The notes beneath the pieces are model-generated. The model made no database searches. It saw only the letters and a list, made by a program, of their open reading frames with translations, and was not told the origin of the DNA. This document shows positions 9,850 to 17,896 of a stretch of 64,000 bases of DNA, piece after piece; position 1 is the stretch's first letter, and each line of letters starts with the position of its first letter. Source of the stretch: RI-153 sp963721725 (GTDB lineage Bacteria > Chloroflexota > Anaerolineae > Caldilineales > Caldilineaceae); the NCBI GenBank assembly GCA_963721725.1, contig CAVRLX010000006.1, positions 1-64,000 of the forward strand. The letters are read 5' to 3'. Made by a program: the position numbers and the translations under genes.

Positions 9850-11190
9850 CTAGCGCTCTATTACGGCAACCAGACCAGCCCCCACGCTGGCCTGACAGGG
9901 AAAGATTGTGGGTGTGCGCCCAGTCTGTTCTTGATAGCGGGCAGGCACGCGCTGCTGAAATTCGTCCACGGCGTCGGCGTGGACGAGGGCCACAATGCAG
10001 CCGCCCCATCCCGCGCCTGTGAGCCGTGCCCCCACACAGCCTTCAACACCGCGGGCCGCCTCCACCAAAACTTCCAATTCAGGCGTGCTGATGCGGTAAT
10101 CATCACGGGCGCTGGCGTGGGCTTCGTTCAAAAGCGCGCCCAATGCCACAATGTCATCCCGGTTCAACGCGTCCACGGCAGCCAACACCCGTCGATTTTC
10201 GCTCCATACATGGCGACAACAGGCGCGCACGCGCAGCGGCTGGGCGGCGGGAACATTGGGCAGATCACCCAGATCATGGCCCGCCGCCAACAGCGCAGCC
10301 ACCGTGGTCTCTTCGGGGAGCCAGTCTTCCAGCGCAGCCCGATCTATGGCTTCCACATCGCGCAGATGGGTGATGCCGGGATAGGCTTGGCGCAGCAGGG
10401 CCACCCCGGCCCGGCAGGCCGCCACCCGTGCGTTGAACTCGCCGCGCACGTTGGCATGATGCACGCCGCTATCACAGACCAGCAGTCGATAGCCCGCGGG
10501 CAGGGGGATGGCCTGGCTGTGAAATTCTCCGGTGGCGTCGGGGCGGCAATCGAGAAAAAGGGCATGATTGCGCTGGGCCAAAAGCGCAATGAATTGGTCC
10601 ATAATCCCGCCGCGCGTGCCCACATACCATTCAGCATCGGAGCAAAACTGGGCCATCTCGCTGCCCTGCCAATCCCAGTCCACCCAATGGGCCAGCGCCA
10701 CAGCCACGGCCACGGTCAGCGCCGATGATGAACTGACGCCAGAGCCACGCGGCACGCCCAGCGGCGCCGCGCTGCTGACCAGCGCGTCAAAGCCCGGCAT
10801 GCTGTCGCCAAATTTACGCGCCATCTCCTGGGCCACGCCGCGGGCATAGTTGCTCCGATCCCCAGCGGGCGCGCTAGGAATCTGGGGGCTGACGGCAAAG
10901 GTGCGGGCGGGGAAATCTGCCTCCATGTTATGCAAATTCACGGTGTTGTCGGGGCGCGGGCGAACCAAGAATAGCACATCTTTATCCAGCGCGGCGGGGA
11001 GCACATAGCCGTGATTATAGTCGGTGTGTTCGCCAATGAGGTTGACACGACCCGGCGCCCGAAAGAGATGAATCGGCCCCACGCCATAGGTGGCGACAAA
11101 GCGATCCAGCGCTGCATGATAACGGGCGATTTGGGGCGCGGATACCTCGCCATAGAGAGCCTGTAGTTGGGTAGAAAGGGCGTTGGGCAT
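9850..11190 (-). CDS. galK: Galactokinase
   Basis: A 446-residue GHMP-family kinase that phosphorylates galactose at C1 in the Leloir pathway, in the cytoplasm. The galactokinase signature GRVNLIGEHTDY lies at residues 47-58, and the ATP-binding loop PRGSGVSSSSAL at about 147-158. The third GHMP motif, TGAGWGGCIVAL, is near the C-terminus. The start at 11190 (MPNAL) is preferred over the upstream in-frame Met because it has AAGGA 11 bases upstream and gives normal family length. No other Leloir genes (galT, galE) are in the window, so it probably works with enzymes encoded elsewhere. It is the last gene of a minus-strand run that begins with HMG-CoA reductase, but a hairpin separates it from the lipoprotein gene. 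Confidence 0.95.
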   Translation of the reverse strand: MPNALSTQLQALYGEVSAPQIARYHAALDRFVATYGVGPIHLFRAPGRVNLIGEHTDYNHGYVLPAALDKDVLFLVRPRPDNTVNLHNMEADFPARTFAVSPQIPSAPAGDRSNYARGVAQEMARKFGDSMPGFDALVSSAAPLGVPRGSGVSSSSALTVAVAVALAHWVDWDWQGSEMAQFCSDAEWYVGTRGGIMDQFIALLAQRNHALFLDCRPDATGEFHSQAIPLPAGYRLLVCDSGVHHANVRGEFNARVAACRAGVALLRQAYPGITHLRDVEAIDRAALEDWLPEETTVAALLAAGHDLGDLPNVPAAQPLRVRACCRHVWSENRRVLAAVDALNRDDIVALGALLNEAHASARDDYRISTPELEVLVEAARGVEGCVGARLTGAGWGGCIVALVHADAVDEFQQRVPARYQEQTGRTPTIFPCQASVGAGLVAVIER

Positions 11191-11252
11191 AGGGAAAAGT
11201 ATCCTTGACGGGTAGGGCTGGCGTCGCTTTTGATGGTAGATAGGATGCAAAG

Positions 11253-11285
11253 AGAAGTCGAACTTTTGGGAAAAGTTCGACTTCT
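11253..11285 (-). terminator. Hairpin after DUF4399 lipoprotein gene
   Basis: A perfect 15-base inverted repeat (AGAAGTCGAACTTTT and its complement) with a 3-base loop lies between the lipoprotein stop and the galactokinase start. On the minus strand it is followed by TCTCTTTG, only a weak U tract, so it may act as a terminator or RNA-stabilising hairpin. Confidence 0.55.
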
Positions 11286-11325
11286 AGGTATCTCTCCGCC
11301 TGCGCCTTAGACTTATTCGGAGTAA

Positions 11326-11892
11326 CTATTCGGAAACAGTGACCGTGATCTCAGCGTGATATTGCTCGCCGTCGAGCGCCGTGTGCGCGCCGTCGGCAAA
11401 TTGCAACCGTAACACATGTTCGCCAGGGGTGAGCGTCAATTCACGTTCCAGCGAACCATCGCCCAAGTGAAGATGGGCATCGTCGCTGGGGATCACCGTG
11501 CCGGGTTCGATAAAGCCTGTGTCCACCAAAATATGCAGATGACCCGCCCCTTCGTGGATTTCGCCGGAGGGTTCTACGGTGAGGCCGTCCACGCCGATGG
11601 TCACATGCACGGGATTGGTGACGGTGGCGTCGTTTGTGGGTTCGATAAAGCGGACGCTGGCATCGCTTTCGGTTTCGGCTGCGGTTGCAGTTTCGCCAGC
11701 AGGTTCGGCTTCCTCTTGGACTTCGGTGGCTGTTTCTCCCCCCTCACCCACGCGGATGATGGTCACGCCTTCTGCGGAAAGGGTGGGGACGGGCGTGGGC
11801 AGGGCTGGGCCGCTGCCACAGGCGGTCAGCCAAACGAGGGCGACGATCAGAGAGAGCGTGCGAATGGAAGATTGAAAAAGGTGGATGTTCAT
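11326..11892 (-). CDS. DUF4399 lipoprotein
   Basis: A 188-residue predicted lipoprotein. The ATG at 11892 follows CAAGGAG; a hydrophobic segment is followed by the lipobox LTACGSG, so the Cys would be lipidated and the protein anchored outside the membrane. A Glu/Thr-rich linker leads to a C-terminal DUF4399-like domain with histidine-containing motifs GHLHILVD and DDAHLHLGDG, and the LTPGEHVLRLQFADG strand typical of that family. The conserved His/Asp pattern would suit metal binding, but the family has no proven activity. It lies 22 bases downstream of the YihY-like gene and is probably co-transcribed with it. Confidence 0.75.
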   Translation of the reverse strand: MNIHLFQSSIRTLSLIVALVWLTACGSGPALPTPVPTLSAEGVTIIRVGEGGETATEVQEEAEPAGETATAAETESDASVRFIEPTNDATVTNPVHVTIGVDGLTVEPSGEIHEGAGHLHILVDTGFIEPGTVIPSDDAHLHLGDGSLERELTLTPGEHVLRLQFADGAHTALDGEQYHAEITVTVSE

Positions 11893-11914
11893 GAAAACTC
11901 CTTGTGGACGGTGA

Positions 11915-12875
11915 TTAAAAGTTAGCCATGCTGCCGCCATGTTTGGGCGGTTCGGGCGGTCGGTTGGCCAGATCTTTGTATTCGGCATAGGAGAGGATAC
12001 GCGATCCAAACCGCCGCGAATAGACCTCGGTAAACTCGGCCCCGATCAGCACAAGCTGCGACGAAAAGTAGACCCAGACCAGGATCACGGCCAGCGAACT
12101 AGCCGCGCCATAGGCAGCCCCAAAGGGAGCGTTGCCCAGGTAAAGACCGATGAGGGTTTTGCCCAGTGTAAAAAGCAGAGCGGTGACCAGCGCGCCGATC
12201 CAGACATCGCGCCAGGCAATGTGGGCATCGGGAAGGTAGCGGTAGATCATCGCGAAAAGCAATGTTATAAAGCCAATCGTGATAAAAAATGTCAGGACTT
12301 GCAACAAAATTATCGAATCTGGCAGCACATTCCCCATATAGTCACTAAAGGCCCCCAAGATCACACTGAGCACCAACGAGACCAGCAGCAAAAAGCCAAT
12401 TGCCAGAATCATGGCGAAGGAGAGCAAGCGGGTGCGTACCACAGCCAGAACCCCATTGGCGGGGGGTGGCTCCACCTTCCAGACCTTATTAAGCGCGCCT
12501 TGCAGTTCTGCCATCACGCCAGTGGCCCCGATGAGCAGGGTTACAAAGCCCAATGATGGTGGCGAGAATGCCGCCCTCTGTCCCCTGGCTGTCTTCAAAG
12601 ATGGTGCGCACTAGATTTTCACCGCTGGGGCTGATCAGATCGCGCGCCTCTAGGGCAATGCGATCTACAATCGTGGCCTGATCGAGGGCGAAATTAAGCT
12701 CCACAGTCGCCATTTGGTTGACTACCACGCCAACCAGCCCCACGATAATAATGAGCAGCGGGGCCAATGAGAAGATCGTATAAAACGCCAGCGACGCCGA
12801 CAAGCGTGCCACATTATCGCGCTGCCAACCGGCGGCTGTTTCTCGAAGCAGAAAGCCAAAGCCTTTTAGATTCAT
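11915..12875 (-). CDS. YihY/BrkB-family membrane protein (frameshifted)
   Basis: An integral membrane protein of about 319 residues, UPF0761/YihY family (once mis-named ribonuclease BN). The N-terminal part carries the family hallmark ASLAFYTIFSLAPLLI in the first membrane segment; the C-terminal part has WRDVWIGALVTALLF and PFGAAYGAASSLAVILVWVY, also characteristic. The two halves are in different frames. After GGILATIIG at 12548-12551 the sequence reads into a stop in one frame while the family sequence (FVTLLIGATG) continues in the next, consistent with one extra G. The family's transport or efflux role is not established. It lies between HMG-CoA synthase and the DUF4399 lipoprotein gene. 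Confidence 0.8.
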
Positions 12876-13002
12876 GGGGGGGAAGGTCTCGTTGGATAGG
12901 ATATAAAGGCCAATCACTGTGTGATTATAGGCAGGGGCAAGAAATCCCGTCAAGTTTATGGTGACAAATCCTATCATGTGGATGTGGGATAAATGTGGGA
13001 AA

Positions 13003-13057
13003 GAGATTGAGTGATTGGGAGAGGCGGTCTTCTGAAATCTCCCAATCACTCAATCTC
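13003..13057. repeat. Palindromic intergenic repeat, copy B1
   Basis: Twenty-base inverted arms (GAGATTGAGTGATTGGGAGA and its complement) flank a core GGCGGTCTTCTGAA, between HMG-CoA synthase and the YihY gene. The core plus part of one arm recurs inverted at 14131-14215, so this is a dispersed element rather than a simple terminator. Confidence 0.65.
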
Positions 13058-13064
13058 CTTTTAT

Positions 13065-14117
13065 CTATGCCACCAACAGCTTGCCGCGCATCCGCGCATA
13101 CTGTGCATAATCGATCACGGTACGCCGCCGGATATAGTCCCAGGTTTGGGGAGCGCGTCGCTGCACATCAAGAATACGCTCGGTGACGATCAGATGAAAC
13201 GCATCTGACCCAGCCCCGCTGCCATAGCTGACCAGCAGAATCTGTTCCCCCGGTTTGGCAACATCCAGCACGGCGGTGAGGCCCACAATCGACGAGCCAG
13301 CATAGGTGTTGCCGATCTCGTTGACGAGCAGCCCCGCCCGCCACTGCTCGGGGGTGAAGCCCAACATCTTCATGGCTCGCACTGGGAATTTAATATTGGG
13401 CTGGTGAAAGATGACATGGGCATAGTCGGCGGAGGTTGTGCCCATGACGGCCATCATCTGCTCGGCGGCGGGGACCACATGGCCGAAATAGCCGGGATCG
13501 CCGCTGAAACGCTCGGCGTGGCTGGGATATTCGCTGCCGGGACGTCGCCAAAAATCCATAGTATCCGAGATATAGCCGTTGCTGCGCTCTATGATTACGG
13601 CGGATTCGGCGGCAGGGCCAAGCAGAATCGCCGCGCCGCCTGCGCCGGTCATATATTCCAGCGCATCGCCTGGTCGTCCCTGGGCGGTGTCCATGCCGAT
13701 TGCCAGCGCATAGGAGGCCATGCCGCTGCCCACAAAACCGATCCCGGCTTGGATGGCCTCGGTGCCGGCTTTACAAGCAAACTGCCAATCGGCGGCCTGG
13801 GTGGCGGGCGTTGCGCCAATCGCCTCGGCCACAATTGTGCCCGTGGGCTTGACGGCGTAGGGGTGGCTTTCGCTGCCCACCCACACGGCGCGGATCTGTT
13901 TGGGGTCGATTTGCGCGCGCGCCAGCGCATTGCGCGCCGCCTCGATGCTCATGGTGGCCGTGTCTTCATCGATCCCCGGCACGGCTTTTTCCTTGACCGG
14001 ACTATCGTCTTTGTCCTCGCTCCAGATGCGGCTAATTTCGCTGCCCGGCAGCCGATAGCGCGGAATATACGAGCCATAACCGACAATGCCCACAGGGTGG
14101 GCAGGTTGATTCAACAT
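13065..14117 (-). CDS. Hydroxymethylglutaryl-CoA synthase, archaeal type
   Basis: A 350-residue thiolase-fold enzyme that condenses acetyl-CoA with acetoacetyl-CoA to give HMG-CoA, the committed step of the mevalonate pathway. Catalytic residues can be seen: Glu84 in GSESHPYAVKPT, Cys115 in WQFACKAGTEA and His238 in IFHQPNIKFP. Length and motifs fit the archaeal-type family rather than the longer eukaryotic/Gram-positive enzyme. The start at 14117 (MLNQP) has AAAGGAG seven bases upstream; the longer reading frame runs into repeat sequence. It lies just downstream of HMG-CoA reductase, which supports an isoprenoid role. No acetoacetyl-CoA thiolase or DUF35 partner, the usual archaeal companions, is adjacent. 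Confidence 0.93.
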   Translation of the reverse strand: MLNQPAHPVGIVGYGSYIPRYRLPGSEISRIWSEDKDDSPVKEKAVPGIDEDTATMSIEAARNALARAQIDPKQIRAVWVGSESHPYAVKPTGTIVAEAIGATPATQAADWQFACKAGTEAIQAGIGFVGSGMASYALAIGMDTAQGRPGDALEYMTGAGGAAILLGPAAESAVIIERSNGYISDTMDFWRRPGSEYPSHAERFSGDPGYFGHVVPAAEQMMAVMGTTSADYAHVIFHQPNIKFPVRAMKMLGFTPEQWRAGLLVNEIGNTYAGSSIVGLTAVLDVAKPGEQILLVSYGSGAGSDAFHLIVTERILDVQRRAPQTWDYIRRRTVIDYAQYARMRGKLLVA

Positions 14118-14130
14118 AAAAACTCCTTTG

Positions 14131-14215
14131 ATAAATAGGGAGATTGCGAGATTGAGCGATTTCAGAAGACCGCCTCTGGCAATCACCTACTCTCTTAACC
14201 GCTCAATCTCTTCTT
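14131..14215. repeat. Palindromic intergenic repeat, copy B2 (inverted)
   Basis: This spacer between HMG-CoA reductase and HMG-CoA synthase contains GAGATTGCGAGATTGAGCG, then ATTTCAGAAGACCGCCTC, which is the complement of the core in copy B1, then GCTCAATCTC. The arms have drifted and no longer pair perfectly. Confidence 0.55.
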
Positions 14216-14228
14216 CCCCAATTTTCGG

Positions 14229-15569
14229 TTACTCGTTCATTTCTTTCAGTAATTCGCGCGCCCGTTCCACGCGGATCTCGCCACGTTGGATCAAGCGCGC
14301 AGCCAGGGCGTCCACCTGCTCGGCGCTGGCACCGGCGGCAACGGCGATCTGGCGGGCGTGTAGCCGCATGTGTCCGCGCTGGATGCCGTCGGTGACCAAG
14401 GCGCGAATGGCGGCGAGATTCTGCGCCAGCCCCACGGCCACAGCGATCTCGGCCAAGTGCCGGGCGCTGGTGATGCCCAAGATTTTCAGGGCAAGGCCCG
14501 CCACGGGGTGGCTGCGCGTGGCCCCGCCCACAATGCCCACGGCAAGCGGCATTTCCAAGCGACCGTAGAGGGCGGGCGATTGGCGATTGGCGATTGGCGA
14601 TTGGCGATCGGGGAGGGTATCGGCCCAATCGCCAGCCACGATTTGCCACTCCGTCAGCGCCCGGTATTGTCCGCTGCGGGCGGCGTAGGCGTGGCCGCCG
14701 GCTTCGACAGCGCGCCAGTCGTTGCCGGTGGCAATGAGCAGCGCGTCAATGCCGTTGAAAATGCCCTTGTTGTGGGTGGCGGCGCGATAGGGATCGGCCA
14801 GGGCAAAGGCGTTGGCCTCGACAATGCCCTGGCTCACCTCTGTGCCAGACTGCTCGGCAGTGCCAAATTCCTCGGCGGGGATCATCACCTCGGCCCAGGC
14901 ACGCCGCTGATCGGTGAGATTGCTCAGGATCCGCAACAGTGCCCGCCCGCCGCTGAGCGCTTCCAGGCGCGGGGCGATGGTCTCGGCGGCAGTGTTGACG
15001 GCATTCGCGCCCATGGCGTCCCGACAATCAAAGTGCAGATGTACAATCAGCATTGGCCCCACCACGGTCTGGAGCGGCGGGCGCACTTCAATGCGGCGCG
15101 GTCCGCCACCCAGGCGGGCAATCGTGGGGCTGGTGTTGGCCGCAGCCAGCAGTTCAGCTTCTGCCGCGGCAATCGCAGCCGTCGCCGCCACCAGATCAGG
15201 CACATCCAACAACTGAATTTGGGCGATCATCACGGGATCTGTGCTGCCGGTGACGAAGCCGCCGCCCGCCCGCGCCAGCCGCGCCGCGTAGCTCAGCGCC
15301 GCCACAATCGAAGGCTCCTCCACCACCAGCGGGATCAGCGTATCCACGCCGTTAATGACAAAATTGGTGGCAATGCCCAGGGGCAAAGTATAGCGCCCCA
15401 CCACATTTTCGATCATCTTGTCGGCTTGGGCCACGCTCAAGGCATCGGCCAGCAGAGCGGTTTCGGACGGAGAGAGCGCAGCCCAATCGGCCAGAAGTTG
15501 CACACGCTCGTCCACACTTTTTTGATAATACCCACTCAGCCGCGAGGACGCTGGCACAGACGGCTCCAT
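14229..15569 (-). CDS. Hydroxymethylglutaryl-CoA reductase, class II-like
   Basis: A 446-residue enzyme reducing HMG-CoA to mevalonate. Typical segments are ENVVGRYTLPLGIATNFVIN near the N-terminus, DCRDAMGANAVNTAAE in the cofactor/substrate core, ATHNKGIFNGIDAL, and a late HMRLHAR stretch providing the catalytic His region. Overall resemblance is to class II (bacterial, NADH-preferring) enzymes. The start at 15569 is chosen because AAAGGAAAGGGT lies just upstream; a GTG at 15584 is possible. Oddly, a run of five 7-base repeats (14575-14609) adds about a dozen residues, reading RQSPIANRQSP, without breaking the frame. Direct repeats of ACACAAACCTTTT precede the gene. It forms a pair with the downstream HMG-CoA synthase. 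Confidence 0.93.
   Translation of the reverse strand: MEPSVPASSRLSGYYQKSVDERVQLLADWAALSPSETALLADALSVAQADKMIENVVGRYTLPLGIATNFVINGVDTLIPLVVEEPSIVAALSYAARLARAGGGFVTGSTDPVMIAQIQLLDVPDLVAATAAIAAAEAELLAAANTSPTIARLGGGPRRIEVRPPLQTVVGPMLIVHLHFDCRDAMGANAVNTAAETIAPRLEALSGGRALLRILSNLTDQRRAWAEVMIPAEEFGTAEQSGTEVSQGIVEANAFALADPYRAATHNKGIFNGIDALLIATGNDWRAVEAGGHAYAARSGQYRALTEWQIVAGDWADTLPDRQSPIANRQSPALYGRLEMPLAVGIVGGATRSHPVAGLALKILGITSARHLAEIAVAVGLAQNLAAIRALVTDGIQRGHMRLHARQIAVAAGASAEQVDALAARLIQRGEIRVERARELLKEMNE
14575..14609. repeat. In-frame 7-base tandem repeat inside HMG-CoA reductase
   Basis: Five tandem copies of GGCGATT (the last ends in C). The array lies within the HMG-CoA reductase coding sequence and encodes a repeated RQSPIAN-type peptide. 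Because seven is not divisible by three, gain or loss of one unit would shift the frame, so the array could act as a mutable switch or may simply sit in a tolerant surface loop. Confidence 0.85.
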
Positions 15570-15585
15570 ACCCTTTCCTTTCACA

Positions 15586-15656
15586 CAAACCTTTTACACA
15601 AACCTTTTACACAAAACGGTCGTCTTCTGGTATAGCAGAGAACGACCGTCAGGATC
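15586..15656. repeat. Direct repeats and hairpin upstream of HMG-CoA reductase
   Basis: Two to three overlapping direct copies of ACACAAACCTTTT at 15585-15620 are followed by an inverted repeat, ACGGTCGT ... ACGACCGT (about 15617-15650). On the minus strand this lies between the antiporter-like gene and HMG-CoA reductase, so it may end the first transcript or carry the promoter of the second. Confidence 0.4.
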
Positions 15657-15700
15657 TATCGTGTTTAACCGCGCTGGCGTTTGCGGTAGCTTTTGAAGGG

Positions 15701-17125
15701 TTAGCGCTGAAAAGCGCTCAACACCCAGTTTACCGGGCCAGCCAGCAGTTGGGGCACAAAAGCCAACGCCAACGAGACGAGGATCACAGCCGCGGCCACG
15801 ACGCCACTGGCTGTGCGTTCCTGGGGTAGATAGCGGTTGAGCAACGGACCAAAGAGCAGGCGAACTAGTCGCACAAAGCCAAAGACCACGCCGCCGGAAG
15901 CAAGAAGCACTACCGTAGCCACCCGCCAGTCGCTATCGGCGATGGTTTGCAGGGCGGCCCAGTGGCCTGTGAAGCCAACACTCAGCGGAAAGCCAGCCAG
16001 TCCCAAGCTGCCCAGCAAAAAAAGCGATGTACTCCACGGCCAGCGACCGCCTATCCCGCGCAGTTGTTCTGGGATGTCCAGACTACCCACAGCCTGACGC
16101 AATTGGGCAAGACCGGCGGCGGCGCTTAACGCGCTCATGGCGCGCAGGGTAAAGAGGAAGATGACGAGCGGCCAGCTTTGGGGGCCGGGGAGAGCCAACA
16201 GGAGTAAAATCAGGCCCCGATCGTGGAGCAGGGCATAGCCCCACAGCCGCCCCGGGTGATTGGTTCCGGCTGCGGCCAGCCCGCCCCAAATTGCCGTGGT
16301 GATGCCGCCCACGGTGAGCCAGAGGCTAAGGGGTGTCAGATCCAGGGCAAAGGAGAAGCGGGCCAGCGTGCGCGAGAGCAAGGCCAGCACCGCCAGTTGA
16401 TAGAGCAGAGTTTGCAATGCCAGAGCCAGCGGGGGAGCATGTTGAGCGGCGGCAGGTTGACCATTATGTAGCGGGGCAGGAGCGAGTAGCAGAAGCAGCC
16501 CCACTGCCAATAACCAACCTGCCACGAGAAAGTTCTCATTGTTCTGCGGGTTAAGCGGGATCTGTTCAATATACCAGGCCACAGGCAGAAAGAAGGGAAA
16601 GGCGAGAATAGGCCCCAGCAGCGAACGCAGAGCGCCGCCTGTGCGCCCAAAGCGGTCGCCCTGAAGCAGAAAAACATTCAACGTTGCCATAATCGCCAAC
16701 GCCAGTGGGATCAGCAAAACTGGTTCCAACGGCGCTGTGTGCAAGAGGGCCATCGCCACATATCCGCCAGCCGTGATCAGCGAGAGCGGGATAAACAGGG
16801 CGCCTTGGGGCGCAAGCACGCTAAATCCCAGGGCGGCGGCGGTGATCAGCAGAGTGACAACCACCATGGGCAGATTGGATTGTTGTAAAAAGAAGACGAA
16901 ATTGAATTGGGTAAAGCGGGCGGTAAGGCTGACACCCACCGGGAGAAGGGGCACTTGTAGCAGCGAGCCAACCCCATAGCTGCGCCATGTCCACAATGCG
17001 ATGGCGGCAAGCAAGAACGCGCAAAATGTAGCCGCCCACGTGGGCCAAGCGCGCAGCAGATAGCCGACGAGCAAGGCCAAAATCAGGGCAATGCCAATTA
17101 ATTCGGGAAAGGAAAAGACAATCAT
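15701..17125 (-). CDS. NuoN/antiporter-like membrane protein
   Basis: A 474-residue, highly hydrophobic protein with about a dozen predicted membrane helices. It resembles the proton-translocating antiporter-like subunits of complex I (NuoN type): the segment LGSLGLAGFPLSVGFTGHW corresponds to the conserved SLAG.P...GF..KF region, and the fold includes a long central stretch of paired helices. The usual conserved Lys in the translocation path is not obvious, so it may be a divergent member. It is the last of three consecutive membrane genes (19636 to 15701), ten bases after the middle gene. No other complex I genes (nuoB-I) are in the window. The role is inferred as part of an ion-translocating complex. 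Confidence 0.6.
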   Translation of the reverse strand: MIVFSFPELIGIALILALLVGYLLRAWPTWAATFCAFLLAAIALWTWRSYGVGSLLQVPLLPVGVSLTARFTQFNFVFFLQQSNLPMVVVTLLITAAALGFSVLAPQGALFIPLSLITAGGYVAMALLHTAPLEPVLLIPLALAIMATLNVFLLQGDRFGRTGGALRSLLGPILAFPFFLPVAWYIEQIPLNPQNNENFLVAGWLLAVGLLLLLAPAPLHNGQPAAAQHAPPLALALQTLLYQLAVLALLSRTLARFSFALDLTPLSLWLTVGGITTAIWGGLAAAGTNHPGRLWGYALLHDRGLILLLLALPGPQSWPLVIFLFTLRAMSALSAAAGLAQLRQAVGSLDIPEQLRGIGGRWPWSTSLFLLGSLGLAGFPLSVGFTGHWAALQTIADSDWRVATVVLLASGGVVFGFVRLVRLLFGPLLNRYLPQERTASGVVAAAVILVSLALAFVPQLLAGPVNWVLSAFQR

Positions 17126-17134
17126 AAGAGGTTT

Positions 17135-17881
17135 CTAGCCCTGGAGCCGTTTGAGAAGGCCCAGCACTGCGGCCAGCCGTTGAAGCAAAAGTCGACGGGC
17201 AAAGCTTGCCCGTGTGGGGATGGGCGCGATTTTCGTGGCCGATGCGGGGAAAACCATGTCTGTAAGAGGGGTTTGGAGTTCAGCTACCTCTTCGTTTTCG
17301 GCCACAGCCAGATAGGCACAGGCCAGGGCAATCAGGATCATAAGCATCCCCAAGAGGGCAATCAGGGCTGGCTGGGGCACAATAATGGACATAATTGCCT
17401 GCACAGGCAGCAACCAGAGCAGCAGACCTGCCCCTGCAAAGACAGCCCGATCAGTGAGAGCCAGGATCAGCAGCGCACAGGACAGCAGCCATAGGAAGAG
17501 GCGCACGGTAGCAACATCAAGGATGGGCAATAGCAATTCCAGGGAGAGGGAATAGACAAAGGCCAACAACAGCAGCAGCAAAGCGCCCCGGAAGAAAGGA
17601 TTGCCGCTGCCCTCTTCGGGTTCATGGGTGTGCAGTTGTAGCGGTGATAATCCCAGAATCAGCACAGAGAGCAGGGTTACCAACAGATAGATGAGTACCC
17701 ATTGCGAGGGGACGCCATAGCGATAGATCAAAATCTGGCCCAGGCCATATTGGACGAAGACGAGTCCAAGCAGCAGAAAACGCCAATCCCAGATTAGGAT
17801 CAGCACGGCGATGAGCAAGCCGATGCTCCACATGGCCGTGGATGTGTCCCAAAAGTTGCTTCCAAAGATAACGTCAATCAC
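17135..17881 (-). CDS. Membrane protein between two antiporter-like subunits, unknown function
   Basis: A 248-residue protein with roughly seven predicted hydrophobic helices followed by a soluble C-terminal tail rich in Arg (RRLLLQRLAAVLGLLKRLQG end region). No family motif was recognised. Its position, sixteen bases after the NuoL-like gene and ten bases before the NuoN-like gene, indicates one operon and suggests a small structural subunit such as those accompanying antiporter subunits in complex I-like or MRP-like assemblies. Acidic residues lie in the mid-section (HEPEEGSG). The functional call rests on context only. Confidence 0.5.
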   Translation of the reverse strand: MIDVIFGSNFWDTSTAMWSIGLLIAVLILIWDWRFLLLGLVFVQYGLGQILIYRYGVPSQWVLIYLLVTLLSVLILGLSPLQLHTHEPEEGSGNPFFRGALLLLLLAFVYSLSLELLLPILDVATVRLFLWLLSCALLILALTDRAVFAGAGLLLWLLPVQAIMSIIVPQPALIALLGMLMILIALACAYLAVAENEEVAELQTPLTDMVFPASATKIAPIPTRASFARRLLLQRLAAVLGLLKRLQG

Positions 17882-17896
17882 AACCTAGATTTCCCA

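Noticed and set aside
14575..14609. CRISPR-like array
   Set aside because: The units are seven bases in direct tandem with no spacers and lie within a coding gene.
14370..15635. Plus-strand frame opposite HMG-CoA reductase
   Set aside because: HMG-CoA reductase motifs on the minus strand are unambiguous; the opposite frame is a GC-codon shadow.
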